Program-made: the position numbers and the translations under genes
The notes under the pieces: generated by a model
What the model was told of the DNA's origin: nothing
Database searches by the model: none
The model's input: the letters and a program-made list of their open reading frames with translations, nothing else
Shown here: positions 8,524-17,174 of the stretch, in pieces
How the letters are laid out: the number at the start of each line of letters is the position of its first letter
How positions within the stretch are numbered: position 1 is the first letter of the stretch
Source of the DNA: Nitrospinia bacterium
GTDB lineage: Bacteria; Nitrospinota; Nitrospinia; Nitrospinales; JAJDAT01
NCBI GenBank assembly: GCA_029261715.1
Contig: JAJDAT010000042.1
Location: 1 to 48,644, forward strand
Reading direction: 5' to 3'
DNA length: 48,644 nucleotides

Positions 8524-9993
8524 GTGAAATCAAAATTTAAACATTTTTTTGATAGTCAAAAGAGGCCAAAGGTTTTAGTTGTTGGCGATTTGATATTAGA
8601 CGAATATATTTGGGGTAGCGTTAACCGTGTTTCTCCAGAGGCTCCCGTCCCAATTTTGGAATCTAAGTCCGAGAATATGGCGCTTGGAGGCGCGGCAAAT
8701 GTCGCTAATAATCTGGTAGCTCTTGGTTGCGAGGTTTACCTTGTGGGAGCTATTGGACAGGATGAAAAAGGAGATCGGCTGCTTAAGTTAATTCAAGATC
8801 GAGGAATCAAAACTGAAGGTATATATCGGTTTGTTCACCGCCCAACCACAAGTAAAATTAGAGTGATTGCTCATAACCAGCAGATCTTGCGAATTGATAA
8901 AGAGGATAATAGGCCCATTACCGCAGAGACGGAAAAGAAATTTATTTCGTTTATTAATAAAACTCTTCCTGAAATGGATGGAGCCATCTGTTCCGATTAT
9001 TTAAAAGGAGTTTTAACTCCTAAGATTTTAAACGCGGTAATGCATCGTGCCAAAAACTCAAAAAAACTCGTTATTATTGATCCAAAACAAACAGATTTTT
9101 CTGCCTACCAAGGCGCCACCATTATTACGCCAAATTTAAAGGAGGTGGAAGCTGCCTCCCCCATTAAGATTAATAATGACGCAGACTTAGAAAGGTCTGC
9201 GGAGTATTTAATTGGGCTTGCTAAGTGCGAAGCTTTGCTGATAACACGCGGTAAAGACGGAATGACTTTGTTCCAAAGCAAAAAAGATCCTGTAAATATC
9301 GAAACAGTGGCTAAAGAAGTTTACGACGTGACGGGAGCGGGAGATACCGTTATAAGCGTTTTTGGAGCGGCAATATTTAGCAACTTTGAATACGACGAGG
9401 CCGCTCGATTGGCAAATATGGCCGCAAGCATTGTTGTTGGTAAGGTTGGAACGGCGGCAGTTTCTCTAAAAGAGCTTAACGAATTTTTAGAAGAAGAGAT
9501 GTTGAGAACTTCCAAAACTATCTTAGAACGAGACGATTTGAAAAAACTGGCAAGCCAAGCCAAATCTACCGGAAAAACGATTGTTTTTACTAATGGGTGT
9601 TTTGATCTCATTCACGGAGGTCACATTGAGTTTTTACAAAAAGCTAAAAGTCTAGGCGATATATTAGTTGTCGGACTTAATAGCGATTCTTCGGTTCGAG
9701 GTTTAAAAGGGGAAGAGCGTCCGATTAAACGACAGGAAGAAAGAGGAAATATATTATCCGCTCTAAAATATGTCGATTATATTTCAATTTTTGACGAGGA
9801 TACCCCTGAAGAACTGATACGCGAAGTTCGTCCCGATATTTTAGTTAAAGGCGACGATTATTCAATTGACGAAGTGGTGGGCCGTGAAATTGTTGAAGGT
9901 TATGGCGCACGTGTTCAATTAATTCCTATCGTTAAAGGACTTTCCACTACAAACATAGTTAAAAAGATATTAGAAAACCATAACAAATCTTAA
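8524..9993 (+). CDS. hldE: Bifunctional heptose-7-phosphate kinase / heptose-1-phosphate adenylyltransferase
   Basis: It supplies two steps of ADP-heptose synthesis. The N-terminal half (about 1-320) is a PfkB/ribokinase-type kinase with VVGDLILDEYIWG, LGGAANVANNL and the catalytic DVTGAGDT near 268. The C-terminal third (about 345-489) is a cytidylyltransferase-fold domain with TNGCFDLIHGGHIEFL near 355, GLNSDSSVRGLKG and RPIKRQEER. Full length (489 residues), GTG start. Together with gmhA it leaves only GmhB and HldD to be found for ADP-L-glycero-D-manno-heptose. It converges on the next gene with a 12-base gap. Confidence 0.97.
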   Translation: MKSKFKHFFDSQKRPKVLVVGDLILDEYIWGSVNRVSPEAPVPILESKSENMALGGAANVANNLVALGCEVYLVGAIGQDEKGDRLLKLIQDRGIKTEGIYRFVHRPTTSKIRVIAHNQQILRIDKEDNRPITAETEKKFISFINKTLPEMDGAICSDYLKGVLTPKILNAVMHRAKNSKKLVIIDPKQTDFSAYQGATIITPNLKEVEAASPIKINNDADLERSAEYLIGLAKCEALLITRGKDGMTLFQSKKDPVNIETVAKEVYDVTGAGDTVISVFGAAIFSNFEYDEAARLANMAASIVVGKVGTAAVSLKELNEFLEEEMLRTSKTILERDDLKKLASQAKSTGKTIVFTNGCFDLIHGGHIEFLQKAKSLGDILVVGLNSDSSVRGLKGEERPIKRQEERGNILSALKYVDYISIFDEDTPEELIREVRPDILVKGDDYSIDEVVGREIVEGYGARVQLIPIVKGLSTTNIVKKILENHNKS

Positions 9994-10005
9994 TATTCGT
10001 ATTTT

Positions 10006-12546
10006 TTATTCTTTGCCAAGTATGAAACGCTTAATAGTATCCAGAAGTTTATTCATCTCAATAGGCTTTGTTAGATAGGCGTCAAAACCCGCTTCAAGAG
10101 CGCGTTCAATATCTTTTTTCATAGCATTAGCGCTAATAGCGATTACTGGTATTTGTTTCGTGTTTTCCGAAGCTTTTAAGTAGTGTAATGCTTCCATTCC
10201 ATTCATTCCTGGTAAATTGATATCCATTAAGATCATATCTGGTAGTTGGGCTGTAGCGATTTCTAAACCCAAGCTTGCATCGGGAGCGGAATAAAGTTTT
10301 AACCCCGGAATCTCAGATAGAATTCTCTCGACCAAGGCTAAATTCATTGAGTTGTCTTCTACATAGAGAATTGTCTTTGCATCAAAATCCAATGCATTAG
10401 CTTTTAAATCGGAATCGTCATAGATTTCTGGTTTTAAGTTAATTTCAGTTTCATGTATTGGTAAATCAACGTAAAAAATGGTTCCCTCTCCTAATTTACT
10501 TTCAAAGCTAATACTTCCATTCATAAGTTCGACGAGTCTTTTTGTAATTGTAAGACCGATACCTGTCCCTTCGACTTTTGTAATATCAGCGTCTAAACGG
10601 TCAAACGGATTGAATACTTTTTTCTGATTTTCTTCTGAAATCCCAATTCCAGTATCGGAAACTTTGATTCTGAGTATTTCAGGCGATATAGGTTCACAAG
10701 AAAGAGTTACTGACCCTTCTTTTTGATTATATTTAATGGCGTTAGAAACTAAATTCATAATTGTTTGTTTTAATCGGACGCTGTCGGCCATTATAGCTAT
10801 AGCGGTTTTTGGGGTAATCTCGTCGATAATATTAATGTTGGAGTTTCTGGCAATTGGCTCAATCAAAATAATTAATTCATTAATTAAGTTCGATAGATTA
10901 ACTGGTTCAATTGAAAGTTGCATTTTGCCAGCTTCTATAAGGGAGAGGTCTAAAATTTCGTTAATTAGGCTTAATAGGTGTTGTCCCGATTTTTTAATGA
11001 GTTGGACGTCTTGTTTTTGATCGCTCGACAAAGGATCTTTTTGGCTCATTACCAATACTTGCGAGAACCCAATAATTGCATTGAGTGGAGTTCTCAGTTC
11101 ATGGCTCATGCGCGATAAAAACTCCGATTTTGCCTGGTTTGCTCTGTTCGCTTCCATAAGAGCGATTTTTTTCTCGCTAGCAATTATTTCTAGACGGTCA
11201 AGAGACTTTTTGAAATCACCTCCCAAATTTGAATCGATTATTTGATTGTCACCTTCTAATAACATTTCAGAATATGCTAAAAAACTTTTAAGTCTTTCGA
11301 GAAGTCGATTACAAGATTGACTTAATACTCCAATTTCGTCTTTGGAGCTAAGTGCGAATTCTTTTTTATTTAAATTTCCTTCAGAAGTTTCTTTTAAAAT
11401 TGCGGAAATTTTACCGATAGGTTGCGTTACTGATTTAGAGAGATAAATAATTATTGCCAGGATTATGAGGGTGATAAAAATAAGGGAAATATTGTTGTAT
11501 TTAAGAGTTTTTCCTTGGTGATTTTTTGCGATCTTTGAATAGAGTTTTACTAATTGGTTGCTTAAATTAGTGATTTCATTTGATTGAAGATTTGCTTCAA
11601 AATAAGCTATTCGGAAAGACGTAGAAGACGCAGGTTCTTTTACTAGTATGTCGATTGATTTCTGGAATTTACCAAAGTGTTTTTCAATATTTGATAAAAG
11701 GTTTTGGATTTCTTTTCCTTTCAAAGGAGATATAGTTTTGAAGTTATTGGAATCAAGATCGGTTGGATAATTCCCGCCTAATTTGATTGCATTTAAGGTT
11801 TCCGAAAAAATTTTCTCTGATTTTTTGTAGTCGTCTAGATTGGCGTTTAACTCGAAGTTACCGATTTTGACGTTTTGAGCATAGTTAAATCTGTATGTTC
11901 TAATACCTAATATATCTCCAACTTTGATGAGTCTATTTTTGATTTTCATATGACAGGAAACGCATGAATCCGAAGTTGCAATATCGGCTGAGTATACGTA
12001 AAAATTAATATTCCCCTCTTCCTGTAGCGTCTTAGTAAATATTTTCTTAGGATTTTTCTTTAAAAATTCGTTTGCTTCCTTATCTAATCTTGTTTTTAAG
12101 GTTTTAGATGGATTGGCAGGATTTTCGGAAATGATATCAAGAAAAAAATTGGAGTATTCACTAAACCTTTTGTTGACCAGTCTCGTGAAGGTTGCTGGGA
12201 TAGGTAAGGCGCTATGAACTTCTAATTTTTTTATTATTTTAACTTTTTTTAAATCGTTAAAAGCATGATTGGTATAAGTTTCTCTCATGGAATCAATATA
12301 ACGATCCAAAGTATAGATTTGTTTTTCAGTTAAACTTTTCACCATTTTTGAGTTAGCAAACTTGACGGTGGATTTAACCATCGCTTGAGATAGCATTCTT
12401 TGTCTTCCTAAAGCGTCGACTAATTCGGTTGACTCATTGGCGTTATATAGAGATTTGGTAACTATGTAGTTTGCTAGTAAAACGACGGAAAAGAGCAGCC
12501 CAAAGGCGCAGTATAGTTTAGTTTGTATTGAAAGGTTTTTTCCCAT
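10006..12546 (-). CDS. Hybrid sensor histidine kinase with a c-type haem motif in the sensor region
   Basis: Inner-membrane signal transducer of 846 residues. Order: transmembrane helix 1 (about 10-30); extracytoplasmic region (about 31-350) beginning with a PilJ/NIT-like ALGRQRMLSQAMVKS and holding one CVSCH motif (about 195-199), the signature for covalent haem c; helix 2 (about 352-370); HAMP; a linker; HisKA with SHELRTPLNAIIGF (His about 482); HATPase with NLVSNAIKYNQ, DTGIGI and GTGIGLTI; and a receiver with YVEDNSMN, LMDINLPGMNG (Asp about 775) and TKPIE. The receiver makes it a hybrid kinase needing a further phosphotransfer partner, not seen here. The haem motif suggests redox or gas sensing. 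No response regulator is adjacent. Confidence 0.93.
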   Translation of the reverse strand: MGKNLSIQTKLYCAFGLLFSVVLLANYIVTKSLYNANESTELVDALGRQRMLSQAMVKSTVKFANSKMVKSLTEKQIYTLDRYIDSMRETYTNHAFNDLKKVKIIKKLEVHSALPIPATFTRLVNKRFSEYSNFFLDIISENPANPSKTLKTRLDKEANEFLKKNPKKIFTKTLQEEGNINFYVYSADIATSDSCVSCHMKIKNRLIKVGDILGIRTYRFNYAQNVKIGNFELNANLDDYKKSEKIFSETLNAIKLGGNYPTDLDSNNFKTISPLKGKEIQNLLSNIEKHFGKFQKSIDILVKEPASSTSFRIAYFEANLQSNEITNLSNQLVKLYSKIAKNHQGKTLKYNNISLIFITLIILAIIIYLSKSVTQPIGKISAILKETSEGNLNKKEFALSSKDEIGVLSQSCNRLLERLKSFLAYSEMLLEGDNQIIDSNLGGDFKKSLDRLEIIASEKKIALMEANRANQAKSEFLSRMSHELRTPLNAIIGFSQVLVMSQKDPLSSDQKQDVQLIKKSGQHLLSLINEILDLSLIEAGKMQLSIEPVNLSNLINELIILIEPIARNSNINIIDEITPKTAIAIMADSVRLKQTIMNLVSNAIKYNQKEGSVTLSCEPISPEILRIKVSDTGIGISEENQKKVFNPFDRLDADITKVEGTGIGLTITKRLVELMNGSISFESKLGEGTIFYVDLPIHETEINLKPEIYDDSDLKANALDFDAKTILYVEDNSMNLALVERILSEIPGLKLYSAPDASLGLEIATAQLPDMILMDINLPGMNGMEALHYLKASENTKQIPVIAISANAMKKDIERALEAGFDAYLTKPIEMNKLLDTIKRFILGKE

Positions 12547-12993
12547 AGAAGTTAGTCTTGATTCATTTTCGACTTTTATTATTTATCTGAGATATTTGTA
12601 TTCTAATGTTGTTGCTGGCTAGTTTAGAGTTTGCTGAGGTTTCCTTATTAGTATGATGGAAAGAAAAGGTAAATATATCATATTTAATTATACTCTAAAC
12701 AATATTTTTTGATGTTTTATTTTGTTTGGAGAATTATGAACTAGGGCATTATCTAAAAAAATAGCCCAAATGGCAGCTAAAAATCAAAAAATAAATCCCT
12801 CCAAGGCAGTTAATTTCTCCAAAAAATCAAATTTTTTGCACTGAAAATGATTATAGTTATTGAAAATTAGTTTAAATTTATATAAATTTAAACTAATTAA
12901 TATTTAGGCCGTTAAGCTTTAATGACAATTTTCTTTTCCCCTTCCGATTTCTCCTAATGGTTTGTGTGGAATTTTTTTGGAGGTTCCTAGTTA
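12547..12993. other. 447-base AT-rich intergenic region between divergent genes
   Basis: It separates the kinase (minus strand) from the DUF481 gene (plus strand), so it should hold the promoters of both. I see no open frame with a ribosome-binding site. The only clear structure is the palindrome at 12865-12898. Confidence 0.6.
12865..12898. repeat. Perfect 34-bp AT-rich palindrome
   Basis: Arms AATTAGTTTAAATTTA (12865-12880) and TAAATTTAAACTAATT (12883-12898) are exact reverse complements around a self-complementary TA. It lies about 95 bases upstream of the DUF481 start in a divergent promoter region. It could be an operator for a dimeric regulator or a cruciform-prone site. It has no GC core or T-tract, so an intrinsic terminator is unlikely. 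Confidence 0.85.
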
Positions 12994-14019
12994 ATGAAAC
13001 ATTTACGTTTAATTACGTTATCGATCTTTTTTGGGTTTTATTCTTTTCTAAGCGCAACAAGTCTCAGTTTTGCCGATGAGGTTGTATTAAAAAATGGCGA
13101 CAAAATTTCGGGGACTATACAAAAATTAGTTGATGGCGTTTTAACAATTTCGACAAAGTATTCTAAAGAAATAAAAATAGATTTTGCCGAGATCAAAAGA
13201 TTAAAAAGCGACTCATTAGTTAAGTTGGGTCTTAAGAATGGTTGGATTGTAAAAGGAAAAGTTCAGGCTACTCCAGATGGGATGTTGGCCATCCGATCTG
13301 GAAAAGGAAAAAAAGAGGCTATGGTTGATTGGAAAGAAATTGAGTCAATCAATGAGCCTGAAAAAGAAGAAAAAAAGTGGGCCGGAAATGTCAATTTTGG
13401 CGCAACACACCAATCGGGAAACGTGGAAAGAGTGACGGGGGCTTTGGGAGCCGAGGGCGCTTTAGATTTAGATCGGGATAAATTCTCCGTAAAATTTTTG
13501 ACTCTATATGGAGAAGACGACGGAAAAGTAACAACACGAAATACTGCCGGGAATGTAGGCTTCAAGCATTTTTTTGAACCTAAAGTTTATGGAACAATTA
13601 ATTTTGACGGTTTTAAAGATAAGTTTAGAAATTTAAATTTACGATACTCCGTAGGCCCAGGCGTTGGATATCAGATTTGGGATGAAGCTAAAAAAACATT
13701 AAGTTTTGAAGCTGGCATTACCTATTTTTCCGAAGATCTGAAAACGGGAGAGGATAAACAATATGCAACAGCGCGCGCCGCGAGTGATTTTTCATATCAG
13801 ATTACAGACTCGATGAAGTTAACGAACCGGTTTGTCATCTTTCCCAATTTAGATTCCGTAGGAGATTATATTTTAAGAAACGAGGCAGGATTAAAAAATG
13901 ATATTGGAGCAGGGTGGGGCTTAAAATTCAGCCATATATATGATTATAATAATAATCCTTCAGCTGGAATTAAAAAGGCTGATTCTTACATAATTATAGG
14001 TATGCAATATGATTACTAG
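12994..14019 (+). CDS. DUF481 family outer-membrane beta-barrel protein
   Basis: Secreted protein of 341 residues of unknown function. Signal peptide about 1-27 (hydrophobic IFFGFYSFLSATSLSFA before DEVV). Residues about 28-125 contain two repeats of the type VLKNGDKISGTI / LKNGWIVKGKV, small beta modules seen before DUF481 domains. From about 130, WAGNVNFGATHQSGNVERVTG opens the DUF481 barrel, with alternating strands to a C-terminal YIIIGMQYDY ending in an aromatic residue, as in outer-membrane proteins. A GGAGG lies 11 bases upstream of the ATG. Monocistronic by appearance. Confidence 0.88.
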   Translation: MKHLRLITLSIFFGFYSFLSATSLSFADEVVLKNGDKISGTIQKLVDGVLTISTKYSKEIKIDFAEIKRLKSDSLVKLGLKNGWIVKGKVQATPDGMLAIRSGKGKKEAMVDWKEIESINEPEKEEKKWAGNVNFGATHQSGNVERVTGALGAEGALDLDRDKFSVKFLTLYGEDDGKVTTRNTAGNVGFKHFFEPKVYGTINFDGFKDKFRNLNLRYSVGPGVGYQIWDEAKKTLSFEAGITYFSEDLKTGEDKQYATARAASDFSYQITDSMKLTNRFVIFPNLDSVGDYILRNEAGLKNDIGAGWGLKFSHIYDYNNNPSAGIKKADSYIIIGMQYDY

Positions 14020-14077
14020 TCGCTGCTATAAAATAAACTTTGTTTAAAGCGTGTTTTGCTTTTGAGGTCTTCCAAAA

Positions 14078-15103
14078 ATGATTTTAGGAATTCGAGCTGA
14101 TGGTGGATTTAAAATCGGTTTGGGTCATATTTACAAATCTATTTGGCTCGCAAATGCCTTAAAAGGAAAAGGTTTTAAAGTTGTTTTTCTCACTACCGAA
14201 GACCAAGTATCAAATTGTCTAATCGCCGATCAGGGTTACGAAACGGTAATTTTTCCGAAAAATTGGTCGGAAAGCCAAAAAATCGAGCATCTTAATCAAT
14301 GGGTTTTTCAACAAAAGCCCAAGTTTTTGGTTATTGATCATTGGGCTTGGCCTAATGAGTTTTGGTCCGAGCTCGACCGTGAAGATAAAACAGTATACGT
14401 TGGGATGGATGTTCCTTCTGCAGGAATAGGCCACTTTGATTTAGTGTTTCAAGGGATTCGTGAAACGCTAGAATCGAATGAAAATTCTAGTTTTGGATGT
14501 AGAGTTTTTAATGGAGTTGATTATCTTGTTATTTCACCCGAATTTAAAACTCTTAGAAATGGATGGAAATCTCCTGCTGAATTGAGAAAAGTTCTTTTGA
14601 CTTTTGGCGGAACAGACGTAGCAGACTTTTCAATTAAATCTTTGGGTTTTTTTAGCGCTAAATCTTGGGACTTTGAGATTAATTTAGTGCTTGGGCCAGG
14701 AGTTTCTAATATCAAATCAATACAGAAAAAGATTTCTGAATCTACCCTACGCGTTAATTTAATGTCCAGCGTTTCATGTTTGCCTAAATTAATGACAACC
14801 GCTGATTTAGTGTTTTCGACGGCGGGTTTAGGAACTTTGTCAGAACTGGCTTTGACGGGAGCTCCCGCCATTGTGGTTTCTGCAGTAGATCATCAGAAAG
14901 ATAATGCGCTAAAATTTCGCGATTATGGAATTGTAGATCGAACGAATAATCCAGGCGTTTGGCCGGATAAAATAGAAACCGATTTAAACAATTACTTAGA
15001 AAATCCAAATGAATTGAAAGAACTATCCGAAAAATGGCAAGGACTTGTTGATGGAGAGGGAATAGATAGGATTATAAAAATTTTTGAAAGTATTGGAAAC
15101 TAA
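14078..15103 (+). CDS. PseG/SpsG-like UDP-sugar hydrolase or glycosyltransferase-fold protein
   Basis: GT-B-fold protein of 341 residues resembling PseG, which in pseudaminic-acid synthesis removes UDP from a 2,4-diacetamido-trideoxy-altrose. Evidence: IRADGGFKIGLGHIYKSIWLA (residues 4-24) matches the RADAS..IGxGHxxR block of PseG including the His, although the usual Arg after it is Lys-Ser here. KVLLTFGGTDVADFS and DLVFSTAGLGTLSELALTGAPAIVV mark the UDP-binding C-terminal half. It sits beside a NeuB-type synthase and an SpsF-type transferase on the opposite strand, supporting a nonulosonate role. The exact substrate is inferred, not shown. Confidence 0.8.
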   Translation: MILGIRADGGFKIGLGHIYKSIWLANALKGKGFKVVFLTTEDQVSNCLIADQGYETVIFPKNWSESQKIEHLNQWVFQQKPKFLVIDHWAWPNEFWSELDREDKTVYVGMDVPSAGIGHFDLVFQGIRETLESNENSSFGCRVFNGVDYLVISPEFKTLRNGWKSPAELRKVLLTFGGTDVADFSIKSLGFFSAKSWDFEINLVLGPGVSNIKSIQKKISESTLRVNLMSSVSCLPKLMTTADLVFSTAGLGTLSELALTGAPAIVVSAVDHQKDNALKFRDYGIVDRTNNPGVWPDKIETDLNNYLENPNELKELSEKWQGLVDGEGIDRIIKIFESIGN

Positions 15104-15299
15104 AATTGCGATTCAAACAACCTCTTAAAGTTTTTATTATTCTAAAAAATCCAATCAAGACTTAGCATATCAAATCGTAGATAAGGATATCGCAGCTTTA
15201 TTTAACTTCCGTTTAACTTATCTTTAGTTAAGGAAAAAAACTAATTTTTGGAAAAGTTAGTTTGGCTGGTGAATAGATATTAAATTAGCTCGGTTTCTC

Positions 15300-17018
15300 C
15301 TAGCTTTTTTCCGCAACAAAATTCCCTAAAACTAATAGGTCTAAACCGCAGGAATAAAAGGCTCGAATAGCGTCAGTTGGGGAGCAAACAATTGGTTCTC
15401 CATTTATGTTGAGAGACGTGTTCAAGATTATGGGAGTATTGGTTAACTTATAAAATTCATTAATTAAGTTGTAGTAAACTGGGTTGACGTCTTTTTCAAC
15501 AGTTTGAAGCCTACCAGTCCCGTCTATATGAGTAACGGCTGGGATTTCTGATCTTTTTTCTTCTTTTATAGGATAGACTTTTTCCATAAAAGGAACTCTA
15601 GTCCCTTTAGGCATTTCAAAATATTCTTCAGCGTGTTCTGCCATGATAGAAGGGGCAAATGGTCGAAATGCTTCTCGGTATTTGATAGATAAATTTATTT
15701 TATCTTTCATATTAGGGTCTCTTGGATCTGCTAGGATAGAACGGTTGCCCAACGCCCGTTGGCCAAACTCCATTCTTCCCTGAAACCAGCCAACTAATGA
15801 TCCTTCGGAAATTTTACCAGCAACGTATCGTCCAATATCGTCTACCTTTTTATATTTAATCTTGTAATCTTTTAAAGTTTTTTCAATCTCATTTTCGGAA
15901 TAACCTGGGCCAAAATAATTATGAGTTTGGACGTATCTGTTTTTTCCTTTGAAAACATCATAATAGGTGTATAAAGCCGCTCCCATACTAGTGCCGCTGT
16001 CGTCTGGGGCCGATGGAATCCAGGAGTTTTTAAAGGAAGTTTTCTCCAGGATTTTACCATTGAAAACGGAGTTCATAAAAGTGCCGCCGCAGACTACTAT
16101 ATTAGGAATCTTTGTTTCCTCAGAAAGCCAATTGAGCATATGGGCTAAGGATTTTTCGCATAAATACTGCACGGCATAAGCCAATTTCTGGTGTCGTTCG
16201 GTTAGAGGCTCTCCTTTTGTTCTTGGAGGTCCAAATACGTCGATAAAATTTTGGTTATAGAAGGTGGGGCGGTCATGTAAATAGTAATCAAAGTAATTAA
16301 GATCAAAACTAACAGAGCCATTCTCTTCAAAAGTGAGAATTTTTTCTAGTTTTTGGAGATAAGAGTTATTTTCTCCATTTTGATGTTGATAAGATGCCAA
16401 TGCCATAACTTTCCATTCGTCGACATGGGGGGCAAATCCTAAAAACTGAGTGATTACGCTGTAAAACAATCCAATTGAGTGAGGGAATTTGTCGGTTTTT
16501 AATTCGGTGATTTCATTTTGTTTTGCATATCCGAACCAATTGGTGTCGATTTCTCCTCTTCCGTCCGAGGTCAATATGGCTGATTCTTCAAAAGGAGATA
16601 GATAATACGCGCTTGCTGCATGGCAAAGGTGATGTGGAATGTAATGAATTGGGATTGTTTTTTTACTTTTTTCTAATAAAAAGGAAGTAACAATTCGTTC
16701 GTATTCTTGTTCAAATAAGCGGGAAAAATGATTTGGCACAGTATACAAATATTCCCCACGCCATCTTTGAGTGTGGGAGAACCTTGCGTTGTAGTGACTA
16801 ACGTGAAAACCTGGGTTCCATCCAAAAGCTATGGCGTCAAGATCTTCAACGGTTATCCCTGCTTCTTTTAAACAGTATTGGACTGCTTTAATAGGGAAAT
16901 CTCGGCAACACTTAATGCGATTTAACCGTTCTTCAGGACAGGCCGCAATTATTTTGCCGTCTTTCAGCAAGGTAACGGTTGTTATCCACATATCGTATGT
17001 TGTGCCTAAAATATACAT
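15300..17018 (-). CDS. Carbamoyltransferase, NodU/TobZ/CmcH family
   Basis: It transfers a carbamoyl group from carbamoyl phosphate, via carbamoyl-AMP, to a hydroxyl of a sugar or other small molecule. The 572 residues show both family domains: an N-terminal ASKHA/TsaD-like part with PEERLNRIK, the metal-binding HHLCHAASAYY (about 127-137), LTSDGRGE and VVCGGTFMNSVFNG, and a C-terminal domain with GWFQGRMEFGQRALGNRSIL (about 413) and REAFRPFAPS. It starts VYILG-like with MYILGTTYDMW. Its placement among nonulosonate and glycan genes suggests it carbamoylates a surface sugar (inference). Confidence 0.93.
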   Translation of the reverse strand: MYILGTTYDMWITTVTLLKDGKIIAACPEERLNRIKCCRDFPIKAVQYCLKEAGITVEDLDAIAFGWNPGFHVSHYNARFSHTQRWRGEYLYTVPNHFSRLFEQEYERIVTSFLLEKSKKTIPIHYIPHHLCHAASAYYLSPFEESAILTSDGRGEIDTNWFGYAKQNEITELKTDKFPHSIGLFYSVITQFLGFAPHVDEWKVMALASYQHQNGENNSYLQKLEKILTFEENGSVSFDLNYFDYYLHDRPTFYNQNFIDVFGPPRTKGEPLTERHQKLAYAVQYLCEKSLAHMLNWLSEETKIPNIVVCGGTFMNSVFNGKILEKTSFKNSWIPSAPDDSGTSMGAALYTYYDVFKGKNRYVQTHNYFGPGYSENEIEKTLKDYKIKYKKVDDIGRYVAGKISEGSLVGWFQGRMEFGQRALGNRSILADPRDPNMKDKINLSIKYREAFRPFAPSIMAEHAEEYFEMPKGTRVPFMEKVYPIKEEKRSEIPAVTHIDGTGRLQTVEKDVNPVYYNLINEFYKLTNTPIILNTSLNINGEPIVCSPTDAIRAFYSCGLDLLVLGNFVAEKS

Positions 17019-17174
17019 TTTTCCCTTTCAGTCAATTTTTGCTAATGAATTTTTTTGAGTTTTAATAGGAAAGAGCGAGTTAAATAGAAATAATGGAGGC
17101 CAAAATAAAGGGTGAATCATTATTAGCCAGCATTAGCGGAACGCTTTTTTAAATTGTGATTTGCAGCCAGTTTT

